Below are positions 1 to 9,389 of a stretch of DNA of 64,000 bases, in pieces. The translations under genes and the position numbers were made by a program. The DNA comes from Taudactylus pleione (Eukaryota; Chordata; Amphibia; Anura; Myobatrachidae), in contig JAUIMM010002557.1 of NCBI GenBank assembly GCA_031769625.1, positions 1-64,000 of the forward strand, read 5' to 3'. Every line of letters starts with the position of its first letter. Positions within the stretch are counted from its first letter, which is position 1. Below the pieces are notes generated by a model. That model searched no databases and was not told where the DNA came from. It saw only the letters and a list, made by a program, of their open reading frames with translations.

Positions 1-25
1 CTGTCACCGCAGCAAATCTTTTTTA

Positions 26-48
26 AGTTGTATCAAAAGTTTTAAGCA
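26..48 (+). repeat. Sub-monomer repeat, left arm (AGTTG..TCAAAA..TTAAGCA)
   Basis: Within the first monomer, this 23-bp arm reads AGTTGTATCAAAA, then GTT, then TTAAGCA. It matches the right arm at 144-163 with two substitutions and a 3-base insertion. In monomers with a GTGTC tail only one substitution remains, and in those with a GTATC tail none does. The pair recurs in every monomer, so the monomer appears to contain an old internal duplication. Confidence 0.7.
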
Positions 49-105
49 GAATTTGGGGAATTTTGAAAAAAAAATATTTTTGGGCCGATTTTTAAGGTCC
101 GGGGC

Positions 106-113
106 TTACGTAA
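106..113. other. TTACGTAA palindrome, present in nearly every monomer (first copy annotated)
   Basis: A perfect 8-bp palindrome sits in the same place in almost every monomer, flanked by GGGGC and ATTTTC. It equals the core consensus of PAR-bZIP/E4BP4-type transcription factors in animals, which is established knowledge of that family; binding here is not shown. Exceptions I found are TTATGTAA at 27563-27570 and 34165-34172, TTGCGTAA at 53983-53990, and a one-base insertion at 10016-10024. Confidence 0.5.
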
Positions 114-143
114 ATTTTCATATGGGTAAATATATTTCTGGTG

Positions 144-163
144 AGTTGAGTCAAAATTAAGCA
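144..163 (+). repeat. Sub-monomer repeat, right arm
   Basis: This 20-bp arm, AGTTGAGTCAAAATTAAGCA, is the partner of 26-48 in the same monomer. The right arm is the more variable of the two across the array (GAGTC, GTGTC, GAGCC and GTATC forms), while the left arm is nearly constant. Confidence 0.7.
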
Positions 164-697
164 CCAAAATCAACTTCTGTCACCGCAGCAAATCTTTTTT
201 AAGTTGTATCAAAAGTTTTAAGCAGAATTTGGGGAATTTTGAAAAAAAAAAATTTGGGCCTATTTTTAAGGTCCGGGGCTTACGTAAATTTTCATATGGG
301 TAAATATATTTCTGGTGAGTTGAGTCAAAATTAAGCACCAAAATCAACTTCTGTCACCACAGCAAATCTTTTTTAAGTTGTATCAAAAGTTTTAAGCAGA
401 ATTTGGGGAATTTTGAAAAAAAAAATTTGGGGCCGATTTTTAAGGTCCGGGGCTTACGTAAATTTTCATATGGGTAAATATATTTCTGGTGAGTTGAGTC
501 AAAATTAAGCACCAAAATCAACTTCTGTCACCGCAGCAAATCTTTTTTAAGTTGTATCAAAAGTTTTAAGCTGAATTTTGGGATTTTTGGCAAAAAAATT
601 TTGGGCCGATTTTTAAGGTCCGGGGCTTACGTAAATTTTCATATGGGTAAATATTTTTCTGATGAGTTGTGTCAAAATTAAGCACCAAAATCAACTT

Positions 698-871
698 CTG
701 TCACCGCAGCAAATCTTTTTTAAGTTGTATCAAAAGTTTTAAGCAGAATTTGGGGAATTTTGAAAAAAAAAATTTTGGGCCGATTTTTAAGGTCCGGGGC
801 TTACGTAAATTTTCATACGGGTAAATATATTTCTGGTGAGTTGTGTCAAAATTAAGCACCAAAATCAACTT
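698..871 (+). repeat. Representative 174-bp monomer
   Basis: This copy is close to the apparent majority form: CCGCAG, GCAAAT, GCAGAA, GGGGAATTTTG, A-run followed by TTTTGGGCCGAT, CATACGGG, and a GTGTC tail. Length 174 bp. It contains five CpG dinucleotides (in CACCGCAG, GGCCGAT, GTCCGGGG, TTACGTAA and CATACGGG). Three TTTTAAG-type words occur, after the 5' T-run, before GCAGAA and before GTCCGGGG. The A-run followed by TTTT and the many other A/T tracts could give intrinsic curvature, which I have not calculated. No start-to-stop frame of useful length exists within it. Confidence 0.9.
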
Positions 872-1563
872 CTGTCACCGCAGCAAATCTTTTTTAAGTT
901 GTATCAAAAGTTTTAAGCAGAATTTGGGGAATTTTGAAAAAAAAATATTTTTGTGCGATTTTTAAGGTCCGGGGCTTACGTAAATTTTCATACGGGTAAA
1001 TATATTTCTGGTGAGTTGAGCCAAAATTAAGCACCAAAATCAATTTCTGTCACCGCAGCAAATCTTTTTTAAGTTGTATCAAAAGTTTTAAGCACAATTT
1101 GGGGATTTTTGAAAAAAAAAATTTTGGGCTGATTTTTAAGGTCGGGGCTTACGTAAATTTTCATACGGGTAAATATATTTCTGGTGAGTTGTGTCAAAAT
1201 TAAGCACCAAAATCAACTTCTGTCACCGCAGCAAATCTTTTTTAAGTTGTATCAAAAGTTTTAAGCACAATTTGGGATTTTTGAAAAAAAAAATTTTGGC
1301 TGATTTTTAAAGTCCGGGGCTTACGTAAATTTTTCATACGGGTAAATATATTTCTGGTGAGTTGTGTCAAAATTAAGCACCAAAATCAACTTCTGTCACC
1401 GCAGCAAATCTTTTTAAGTTGTATCAAAAGTTTTAAGCAGAATTTGGGGATTTTTGAAAAAAAAATTTTGGGCCGATTTTAAGGTCCGGGGCTTACGTAA
1501 ATTTTCATACGGGTAAATATATTTCTGGTGAGTTGTGTCAAAATTAAGCACCAAAATCAACTT

Positions 1564-3126
1564 CTGTCACCTCAGCAAATCTTTTTTAAGTTGTATCAAA
1601 AGTTTTAAGCAGAATTTGGGGAATTTTGAAAAAAAAAATTTGGGGCCGATTTTTAAGGTCCGGGGCTTACGTAAATTTTCATACGGGTAAATATATTTCT
1701 GGTGAGTTGAGTCAAAATTAAGCACCAAAATCAACTTCTGTCACCGCAGCAAATCTTTTTTAAGTTGTATCAAAAGTTTTAAGCAGAATTTGGGGAATTT
1801 TGAAAAAAAAAATTTTGGGCCTATTTTAAGGTCCGGGGCTTACGTAAATATTCATACGGGTAAATATATTTCTGGTGAGTTGAGTCAAAATTAAGCACCA
1901 AAATCAACTTCTGTCACCACAGCAAATCTTTTTTAAGTTGTATCAAAAGTTTTAAGCAGAATTTGGGGAATTTTGAAAAAAAAAATTTTGGGCCGATTTT
2001 TAAGGTCCGGGGCTTACGTAAATTTTCATATGGGTAAATATATTTCTGGTGAGTTGAGTCAAAATTAAGCACCAAAATCAACTTCTGTCACCGCAGCAAA
2101 TCTTTTTTAAGTTGTATCAAAAGTTTTAAGCTGAATTTGGGGATTTTTGGCAAAAAAATTTTGGGCCGATTTTTAAGGTCCGGGGCTTACGTAAATTTTC
2201 ATATGGGTAAATATTTTTCTGATGAGTTGTGTCAAAATTAAGCACCAAAATCAACTTCTGTCACCGCAGCAAATCTTTTTTAAGTTGTATCAAAAGTTTT
2301 AAGCAGAATTTGGGGAATTTTGAAAAAAAAAATTGTGGGCCGATTTTTAAGGTCCGGGGCTTACGTAAATTTTCATACGGGTAAATATATTTCTGGTGAG
2401 TTGTGTCAAAATTAAGCACCAAAATCAACTTCTGTCACCGCAGCAAATCTTTTTTAAGTTGTATCAAAAGTTTTAAGCAGAATTTGGGGAATTTTGAAAA
2501 AAAATATTTTTGGGCCGATTTTTAAGGTCCGGGGCTTACGTAAATTTTCATACGGGTAAATATATTTCTGGTGAGTTGAGCCAAAATTAAGCACCAAAAT
2601 CAATTTCTGTCACCGCAGCAAATCTTTTTTAAGTTGTATCAAAAGTTTTAAGCACAATTTGGGGATTTTTGAAAAAAAAAATTTTGGGCCGATTTTTAAG
2701 GTCCGGGGCTTACGTAAATTTTCATACGGGTAAATATATTTCTGGTGAGTTGTGTCAAAATTAAGCACCAAAATCAACTTCTGTCACCGCAGCAAATCTT
2801 TTTTAAGTTGTATCAAAAGTTTTAAGCACAATTTGGGGATTTTTGAAAAAAAAAATTTTGGCTGATTTTTAAGGTCCGGGGCTTACGTAAATTTTCATAC
2901 GGGTAAATATATTTCTGGTGAGTTGTGTCAAAATTAAGCACCAAAATCAACTTCTGTCACCGCAGCAAATCTTTTTTAAGTTGTATCAAAAGTTTTAAGC
3001 ACAATTTGGGGATTTTTTAAAAAAAAAATTTGGGCCGATTTTTAAGGTCCGGGGCTTACGTAAATTTTCATACGGGTAAATATATTTCTGGTGAGTTGTG
3101 TCAAAATTAAGCACCAAAATCAACTT
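1564..3126 (+). repeat. 9-monomer unit, copy 2
   Basis: Starts with a CTCAG monomer at 1564, then follows the order CCTATTT (1738), CCACAG (1912), GCTGAA/GGCA (2086), plain, ATATTTTT/GAGCC, and three GCACAA monomers. The last has GATTTTTTAAAA in place of GATTTTTGAAAA near 3010, a variant seen again near 37770, 41600 and 57763. The next unit begins with CTTAG at 3127, a one-base derivative of CTCAG. Confidence 0.8.
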
Positions 3127-4863
3127 CTGTCACCTTAGCAAATCTTTTTTAAGTTGTATCAAAAGTTTTAAGCAGAATTTGGGGAATTTTGAAAAAAAAA
3201 ATTTTGGGCCGATTTTTAAGGTCCGGGGCTTACGTAAATTTTCATACGGGTAAATATATTTCTGGTGAGTTGAGTCAAAATTAAGCACCAAAATCAACTT
3301 CTGTCACCGCAGCAAATCTTTTTTAAGTTGTATCAAAAGTTTTAAGCAGAATTTGGGGAATTTTGAAAAAAAAAAATTTTGGGCCGATTTTTAAGGTCCG
3401 GGGCTTACGTAAATTTTCATACGGGTAAATATATTTCTGGTGAGTTGTGTCAAAATTAAGCACCAAAATCAACTTCTGTCACCGCAGCAAATCTTTTTTA
3501 AGTTGTATCAAAAGTTTTAAGCAGAATTTGGGGAATTTTGAAAAAAAAAATTTGGCGCCGATTTTTAAGGTCCGGGGCTTACGTAAATTTTCATACGGGT
3601 AAATATATTTCTGGTGAGTTGAGTCAAAATTAAGCACCAAAATCAACTTCTGTCACCGCAGCAAATCTTTTTTAAGTTGTATCAAAAGTTTTAAGCACAA
3701 TTTGGGGATTTTTGAAAAAAAAAATTTTTGGCCGATTTTTAAGCTCCGGGGCTTACGTAAATTTTCATACGGGTAAATATATTTCTGGTGAGTTGTGTCA
3801 AAATTAAGCACCAAAATCAACTTCTGTCACCGCAGCATATCTTTTTTAAGTTGTATCAAAAGTTTTAAGCAGAATTTGGGGATTTTTGAAAAAAAATTTT
3901 GGGCCGATTTTTAAGGTCCGGGGCTTACGTAAATTTTCATACGGGTAAATATAATTCTGGTGAGTTGTGTCAAAATTAAGCACCAAAATCAACTTCTGTC
4001 ACCGCAGCAAATCTTTTTTAAGTTGTATCAAAAGTTTTAAGCAGAATTTGGGGATTTTTGAAAAAAAAAATTTGGGGCCTTTTTTTAAGGTCCGGGGCTT
4101 ACGTAAATTTTCATACGGGTAAATATATTTCTGGTGAGTTGTATCAAAATTAAGCACCAAAATCAACTTCTGTCACCGCAGCAAATCTTTTTTAAGTTGT
4201 ATCAAAAGTTTTAAGCAGAATTTGGGGATTTTTGAAAAAAAAATTTTGGGCCGATTTTTAAGGTCCGGGGCTTACGTAAATTTTCATACGGGTAAATATA
4301 TTTCTGGTGAGTTGTGTCAAAATTAAGCACCAAAATCAACTTCTGTCACCGCAGCAAATCTTTTTTAAGTTGTATCAAAAGTTTTAAGCAGAATTTGGGG
4401 AATTTTGAAAAAAAAAAATTGGGGCCGATTTTTAAGGTCCGGGGCTTACGTAAATTTTCATACGGGTAAATATATTTCTGGTGAGTTGAGTCAAAATTAA
4501 GCACCAAAATCAACTTCTGTCACCGCAGCAAATCTTTTTTAAGTTGTATCAAAAGTTTTAAGCAGAATTTGGGGAATTTTGAAAAAAAAAATTTTGGGCC
4601 TATTTTTAAGGTCCGGGGCTTACGTAAATTTTCATACGGGTAAATATATTTCTGGTGAGTTGAGTCAAAATTAAGCACCAAAATCAACTTCTGTCACCAC
4701 AGCAAATCTTTTTTAAGTTGTATCAAAAGTTTTAAGCACAATTTGGGGATTTTTGAAAAAAAAAATTTGGGCCGATTTTTAAGGTCCGGGGCTTACGTAA
4801 ATTTTCATACGGGTAAATATATTTCTGGTGAGTTGTGTCAAAATTAAGCACCAAAATCAACTT
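3127..4863 (+). repeat. 10-monomer unit, copy 1 (1737 bp)
   Basis: Order: CTTAG; GTGTC; GGCGCC with GAGTC; GCACAA with AAGCTCC; GCATAT with ATAATTCTGG; CCTTTTTTT with GTATC; GGATTTTTG; GGGGCCG with GAGTC; CCTATTT; and a chimeric last monomer at 4691-4863. The same order restarts at 4864, 1737 bp downstream. The GCATAT and GGCGCC monomers here are the first appearance of types that recur through the rest of the window. Confidence 0.8.
4691..4863 (+). repeat. Chimeric monomer (CCACAG 5' part, GCACAA 3' part)
   Basis: The 5' end carries CCACAG, the type that normally continues with GCAGAA, GGGGAATTTTG, CATATGGG and GAGTC. From GCACAA onward this copy has GGGGATTTTTG, CATACGGG and GTGTC, the type that normally precedes CTCAG, and CTCAG follows at 4864. 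Length stays at 173 bp. The partner in the next copy (6429-6602) is an unfused CCACAG monomer. An in-register crossover skipping several monomers explains it. Confidence 0.65.
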
Positions 4864-6602
4864 CTGTCACCTCAGCAAATCTTTTTTAAGTTGTATCAAA
4901 AGTTTTAAGCAGAATTTGGGGAATTTTGAAAAAAAAAATTTTGGGCCGATTTTTAAGGTCCGGGGCTTACGTAAATTTTCATACGGGTAAATATATTTCT
5001 GGTGAGTTGAGTCAAAATTAAGCACCAAAATCAACTTCTGTCACCGCAGCAAATCTTTTTTAAGTTGTATCAAAAGTTTTAAGCAGAATTTGGGGAATTT
5101 TGAAAAAAAAAAATTTTGGGCCGATTTTTAAGGTCCGGGGCTTACGTAAATTTTCATACGGGTAAATATATTTCTGGTGAGTTGTGTCAAAATTAAGCAC
5201 CAAAATCAACTTCTGTCACCGCAGCAAATCTTTTTTAAGTTGTATCAAAAGTTTTAAGCAGAATTTGGGGAATTTTGAAAAAAAAAATTTGGCGCCGATT
5301 TTTAAGGTCCGGGGCTTACGTAAATTTTCATACGGGTAAATATATTTCTGGTGAGTTGAGTCAAAATTAAGCACCAAAATCAACTTCTGTCACCGCAGCA
5401 AATCTTTTTTAAGTTGTATCAAAAGTTTTAAGCACAATTTGGGGATTTTTGAAAAAAAAAATTTTTGGCCGATTTTTAAGCTCCGGGGCTTACGTAAATT
5501 TTCATACGGGTAAATATATTTCTGGTGAGTTGTGTCAAAATTAAGCACCAAAATCAACTTCTGTCACCGCAGCATATCTTTTTTAAGTTGTATCAAAAGT
5601 TTTAAGCAGAATTTGGGGATTTTTGAAAAAAAAATTTTGGGCCGATTTTTAAGGTCCGGGGCTTACGTAAATTTTCATACGGGTAAATATAATTCTGGTG
5701 AGTTGTGTCAAAATTAAGCACCAAAATCAACTTCTGTCACCGCAGCAAATCTTTTTTAAGTTGTATCAAAAGTTTTAAGCAGAATTTGGGGATTTTTGAA
5801 AAAAAAAATTTGGGGCCTTTTTTTAAGGTCCGGGGCTTACGTAAATTTTCATACGGGTAAATATATTTCTGGTGAGTTGTATCAAAATTAAGCACCAAAA
5901 TCAACTTCTGTCACCGCAGCAAATCTTTTTTAAGTTGTATCAAAAGTTTTAAGCAGAATTTGGGGATTTTTGAAAAAAAAATTTTGGGCCGATTTTTAAG
6001 GTCCGGGGCTTACGTAAATTTTCATACGGGTAAATATATTTCTGGTGAGTTGTGTCAAAATTAAGCACCAAAATCAACTTCTGTCACCGCAGCAAATCTT
6101 TTTTAAGTTGTATCAAAAGTTTTAAGCAGAATTTGGGGAATTTTGAAAAAAAAAAATTGGGGCCGATTTTTAAGGTCCGGGGCTTACGTAAATTTTCATA
6201 CGGGTAAATATATTTCTGGTGAGTTGAGTCAAAATTAAGCACCAAAATCAACTTCTGTCACCGCAGCAAATCTTTTTTAAGTTGTATCAAAAGTTTTAAG
6301 CAGAATTTGGGGAATTTTGAAAAAAAAAATTTTGGGCCTATTTTTAAGGTCCGGGGCTTACGTAAATTTTCATACGGGTAAATATATTTCTGGTGAGTTG
6401 AGTCAAAATTAAGCACCAAAATCAACTTCTGTCACCACAGCAAATCTTTTTTAAGTTGTATCAAAAGTTTTAAGCAGAATTTGGGGAATTTTGAAAAAAA
6501 AAATTTTGGGCCGATTTTTAAGGTCCGGGGCTTACGTAAATTTTCATATGGGTAAATATATTTCTGGTGAGTTGAGTCAAAATTAAGCACCAAAATCAAC
6601 TT
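4864..6602 (+). repeat. 10-monomer unit, copy 2
   Basis: Repeats the order of 3127-4863 from CTCAG at 4864, through GGCGCC near 5290, AAGCTCC near 5478 and GCATAT at 5572-5577, to CCTATTT. It ends in an unfused CCACAG monomer (6429-6602). The GCATAT variants of the two copies lie 1737 bp apart. Confidence 0.8.
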
Positions 6603-6949
6603 CTGTCACCGCAGCAAATCTTTTTTAAGTTGTATCAAAAGTTTTAAGCTGAATTTGGGGATTTTTGGCAAAAAAATTTTGCGCCGATTTTTAAGGTCCG
6701 GGGCTTACGTAAATTTTCATATGGGTAAATATTTTTCTGATGAGTTGTGTCAAAATTAAGCACCAAAATCAACTTCTGTCACCGCAGCAAATCTTTTTTA
6801 AGTTGTATCAAAAGTTTTAAGCAGAATTTGGGGAATTTTGAAAAAAAAAATTTTGGGCCGATTTTTAAGGTCCGGGGCTTACGTAAATTTTCATACGGGT
6901 AAATATATTTCTGGTGAGTTGTGTCAAAATTAAGCACCAAAATCAACTT

Positions 6950-7820
6950 CTGTCACCGCAGCAAATCTTTTTTAAGTTGTATCAAAAGTTTTAAGCAGAA
7001 TTTGGGGAATTTTGAAAAAAAAATATTTTTGGGCCGATTTTTAAGGTCCGGGGCTTACGTAAATTTTCATATGGGTAAATATATTTCTGGTGAGTTGAGT
7101 CAAAATTAAGCACCAAAATCAACTTCTGTCACCGCAGCAAATCTTTTTTAAGTTGTATCAAAAGTTTTAAGCAGAATTTGGGGAATTTTGAAAAAAAAAA
7201 TTTTGGGCCTATTTTTAAGGTCCGGGGCTTACGTAAATTTTCATATGGGTAAATATATTTCTGGTGAGTTGAGTCAAAATTAAGCACCAAAATCAACTTC
7301 TGTCACCACAGCAAATCTTTTTTAAGTTGTATCAAAAGTTTTAAGCAGAATTTGGGGAATTTTGAAAAAAAAAATTTTGGGCCGATTTTTAAGGTCCGGG
7401 GCTTACGTAAATTTTCATATGGGTAAATATATTTCTGGTGAGTTGAGTCAAAATTAAGCACCAAAATCAACTTCTGTCACCGCAGCAAATCTTTTTTAAG
7501 TTGTATCAAAAGTTTTAAGCTGAATTTGGGGATTTTTGGCAAAAAAATTTTGGGCCGATTTTTAAGGTCCGGGGCTTACGTAAATTTTCATATGGGTAAA
7601 TATTTTTCTGATGAGTTGTGTCAAAATTAAGCACCAAAATCAACTTCTGTCACCGCAGCAAATCTTTTTTAAGTTGTATCAAAAGTTTTAAGCAGAATTT
7701 GGGGAATTTTGAAAAAAAAAATTTTGGGCCGATTTTTAAGGTCCGGGGCTTACGTAAATTTTCATATGGGTAAATATATTTCTGGTGAGTTGTGTCAAAA
7801 TTAAGCACCAAAATCAACTT
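6950..7820 (+). repeat. 5-monomer HOR (871 bp), copy 1
   Basis: Monomer order: ATATTTTT with CATATGGG and GAGTC (176 bp); CCTATTT; CCACAG; GCTGAA with GGCA and TTTTTCTGATGAG; plain with GTGTC. The block recurs exactly 871 bp later at 7821 and again from 8692. The leading ATATTTTT monomer combines a front seen elsewhere with GAGCC and a back typical of GAGTC monomers, so it is itself probably a recombinant. Confidence 0.85.
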
Positions 7821-8691
7821 CTGTCACCGCAGCAAATCTTTTTTAAGTTGTATCAAAAGTTTTAAGCAGAATTTGGGGAATTTTGAAAAAAAAATATTTT
7901 TGGGCCGATTTTTAAGGTCCGGGGCTTACGTAAATTTTCATATGGGTAAATATATTTCTGGTGAGTTGAGTCAAAATTAAGCACCAAAATCAACTTCTGT
8001 CACCGCAGCAAATCTTTTTTAAGTTGTATCAAAAGTTTTAAGCAGAATTTGGGGAATTTTGAAAAAAAAAATTTTGGGCCTATTTTTAAGGTCCGGGGCT
8101 TACGTAAATTTTCATATGGGTAAATATATTTCTGGTGAGTTGAGTCAAAATTAAGCACCAAAATCAACTTCTGTCACCACAGCAAATCTTTTTTAAGTTG
8201 TATCAAAAGTTTTAAGCAGAATTTGGGGAATTTTGAAAAAAAAAATTTTGGGCCGATTTTTAAGGTCCGGGGCTTACGTAAATTTTCATATGGGTAAATA
8301 TATTTCTGGTGAGTTGAGTCAAAATTAAGCACCAAAATCAACTTCTGTCACCGCAGCAAATCTTTTTTAAGTTGTATCAAAAGTTTTAAGCTGAATTTGG
8401 GGATTTTTGGCAAAAAAATTTTGGGCCGATTTTTAAGGTCCGGGGCTTACGTAAATTTTCATATGGGTAAATATTTTTCTGATGAGTTGTGTCAAAATTA
8501 AGCACCAAAATCAACTTCTGTCACCGCAGCAAATCTTTTTTAAGTTGTATCAAAAGTTTTAAGCAGAATTTGGGGAATTTTGAAAAAAAAAATTTTGGGC
8601 CGATTTTTAAGGTCCGGGGCTTACGTAAATTTTCATACGGGTAAATATATTTCTGGTGAGTTGTGTCAAAATTAAGCACCAAAATCAACTT
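7821..8691 (+). repeat. 5-monomer HOR (871 bp), copy 2
   Basis: Same five-monomer order as 6950-7820. A third copy starts at 8692 but has two consecutive CCACAG monomers (9042-9215 and 9216-9389). The last monomer of this copy has CATACGGG, while that of copy 1 has CATATGGG. Confidence 0.85.
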
Positions 8692-9041
8692 CTGTCACCG
8701 CAGCAAATCTTTTTTAAGTTGTATCAAAAGTTTTAAGCAGAATTTGGGGAATTTTGAAAAAAAAATATTTTTGGGCCGATTTTTAAGGTCCGGGGCTTAC
8801 GTAAATTTTCATATGGGTAAATATATTTCTGGTGAGTTGAGTCAAAATTAAGCACCAAAATCAACTTCTGTCACCGCAGCAAATCTTTTTTAAGTTGTAT
8901 CAAAAGTTTTAAGCAGAATTTGGGGAATTTTGAAAAAAAAAATTTTGGGCCTATTTTTAAGGTCCGGGGCTTACGTAAATTTTCATATGGGTAAATATAT
9001 TTCTGGTGAGTTGAGTCAAAATTAAGCACCAAAATCAACTT

Positions 9042-9389
9042 CTGTCACCACAGCAAATCTTTTTTAAGTTGTATCAAAAGTTTTAAGCAGAATTTGGGGA
9101 ATTTTGAAAAAAAAAATTTTGGGCCGATTTTTAAGGTCCGGGGCTTACGTAAATTTTCATATGGGTAAATATATTTCTGGTGAGTTGAGTCAAAATTAAG
9201 CACCAAAATCAACTTCTGTCACCACAGCAAATCTTTTTTAAGTTGTATCAAAAGTTTTAAGCAGAATTTGGGGAATTTTGAAAAAAAAAATTTTGGGCCG
9301 ATTTTTAAGGTCCGGGGCTTACGTAAATTTTCATATGGGTAAATATATTTCTGGTGAGTTGAGTCAAAATTAAGCACCAAAATCAACTT
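9042..9389 (+). repeat. Doubled CCACAG monomer
   Basis: Two adjacent 174-bp monomers of the same CCACAG/CATATGGG/GAGTC type, where the flanking copies of this HOR have one. This is a single-monomer tandem duplication. The doublet reappears 4176 bp downstream, so it predates the larger block duplication. Confidence 0.75.

Larger units (their letters stand above)
1..1563 (+). repeat. 9-monomer unit, copy 1
   Basis: Nine monomers starting at 1, 177, 351, 525, 698, 872, 1047, 1220 and 1393. Diagnostic order from the second: CCTATTT; CCACAG; GCTGAA with GGCA and TTTTTCTGATGAG; plain GTGTC; ATATTTTT with GAGCC; three GGATTTTTG types, two of them GCACAA. This order repeats in 1564-3126 at an offset of about 1561 bp. 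The first monomer differs from its partner (ATATTTTT/CATATGGG here, CTCAG there). This copy carries many private changes, such as a shortened GTCGGGGC near 1141, an extra T near 1330, a 5-T run near 1410 and a shortened GATTTTAAGG near 1475. Confidence 0.8.

Noticed and set aside
84..102. Hairpin GGGCC..GGTCC around GATTTTTAA, as a terminator or structured RNA
   Set aside because: Five pairs including one G-T wobble, and no following T-run or gene context. It is too weak to call.
5532..5717. Recurring open frames of 61-63 codons on the + strand, more than 50 across the window
   Set aside because: They start at GTG inside the satellite tail, have near-identical sequence in every copy, follow monomer length modulo 3 and are closed in most monomers. 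There is no ribosome-binding context, splice context or codon bias suggesting a gene.
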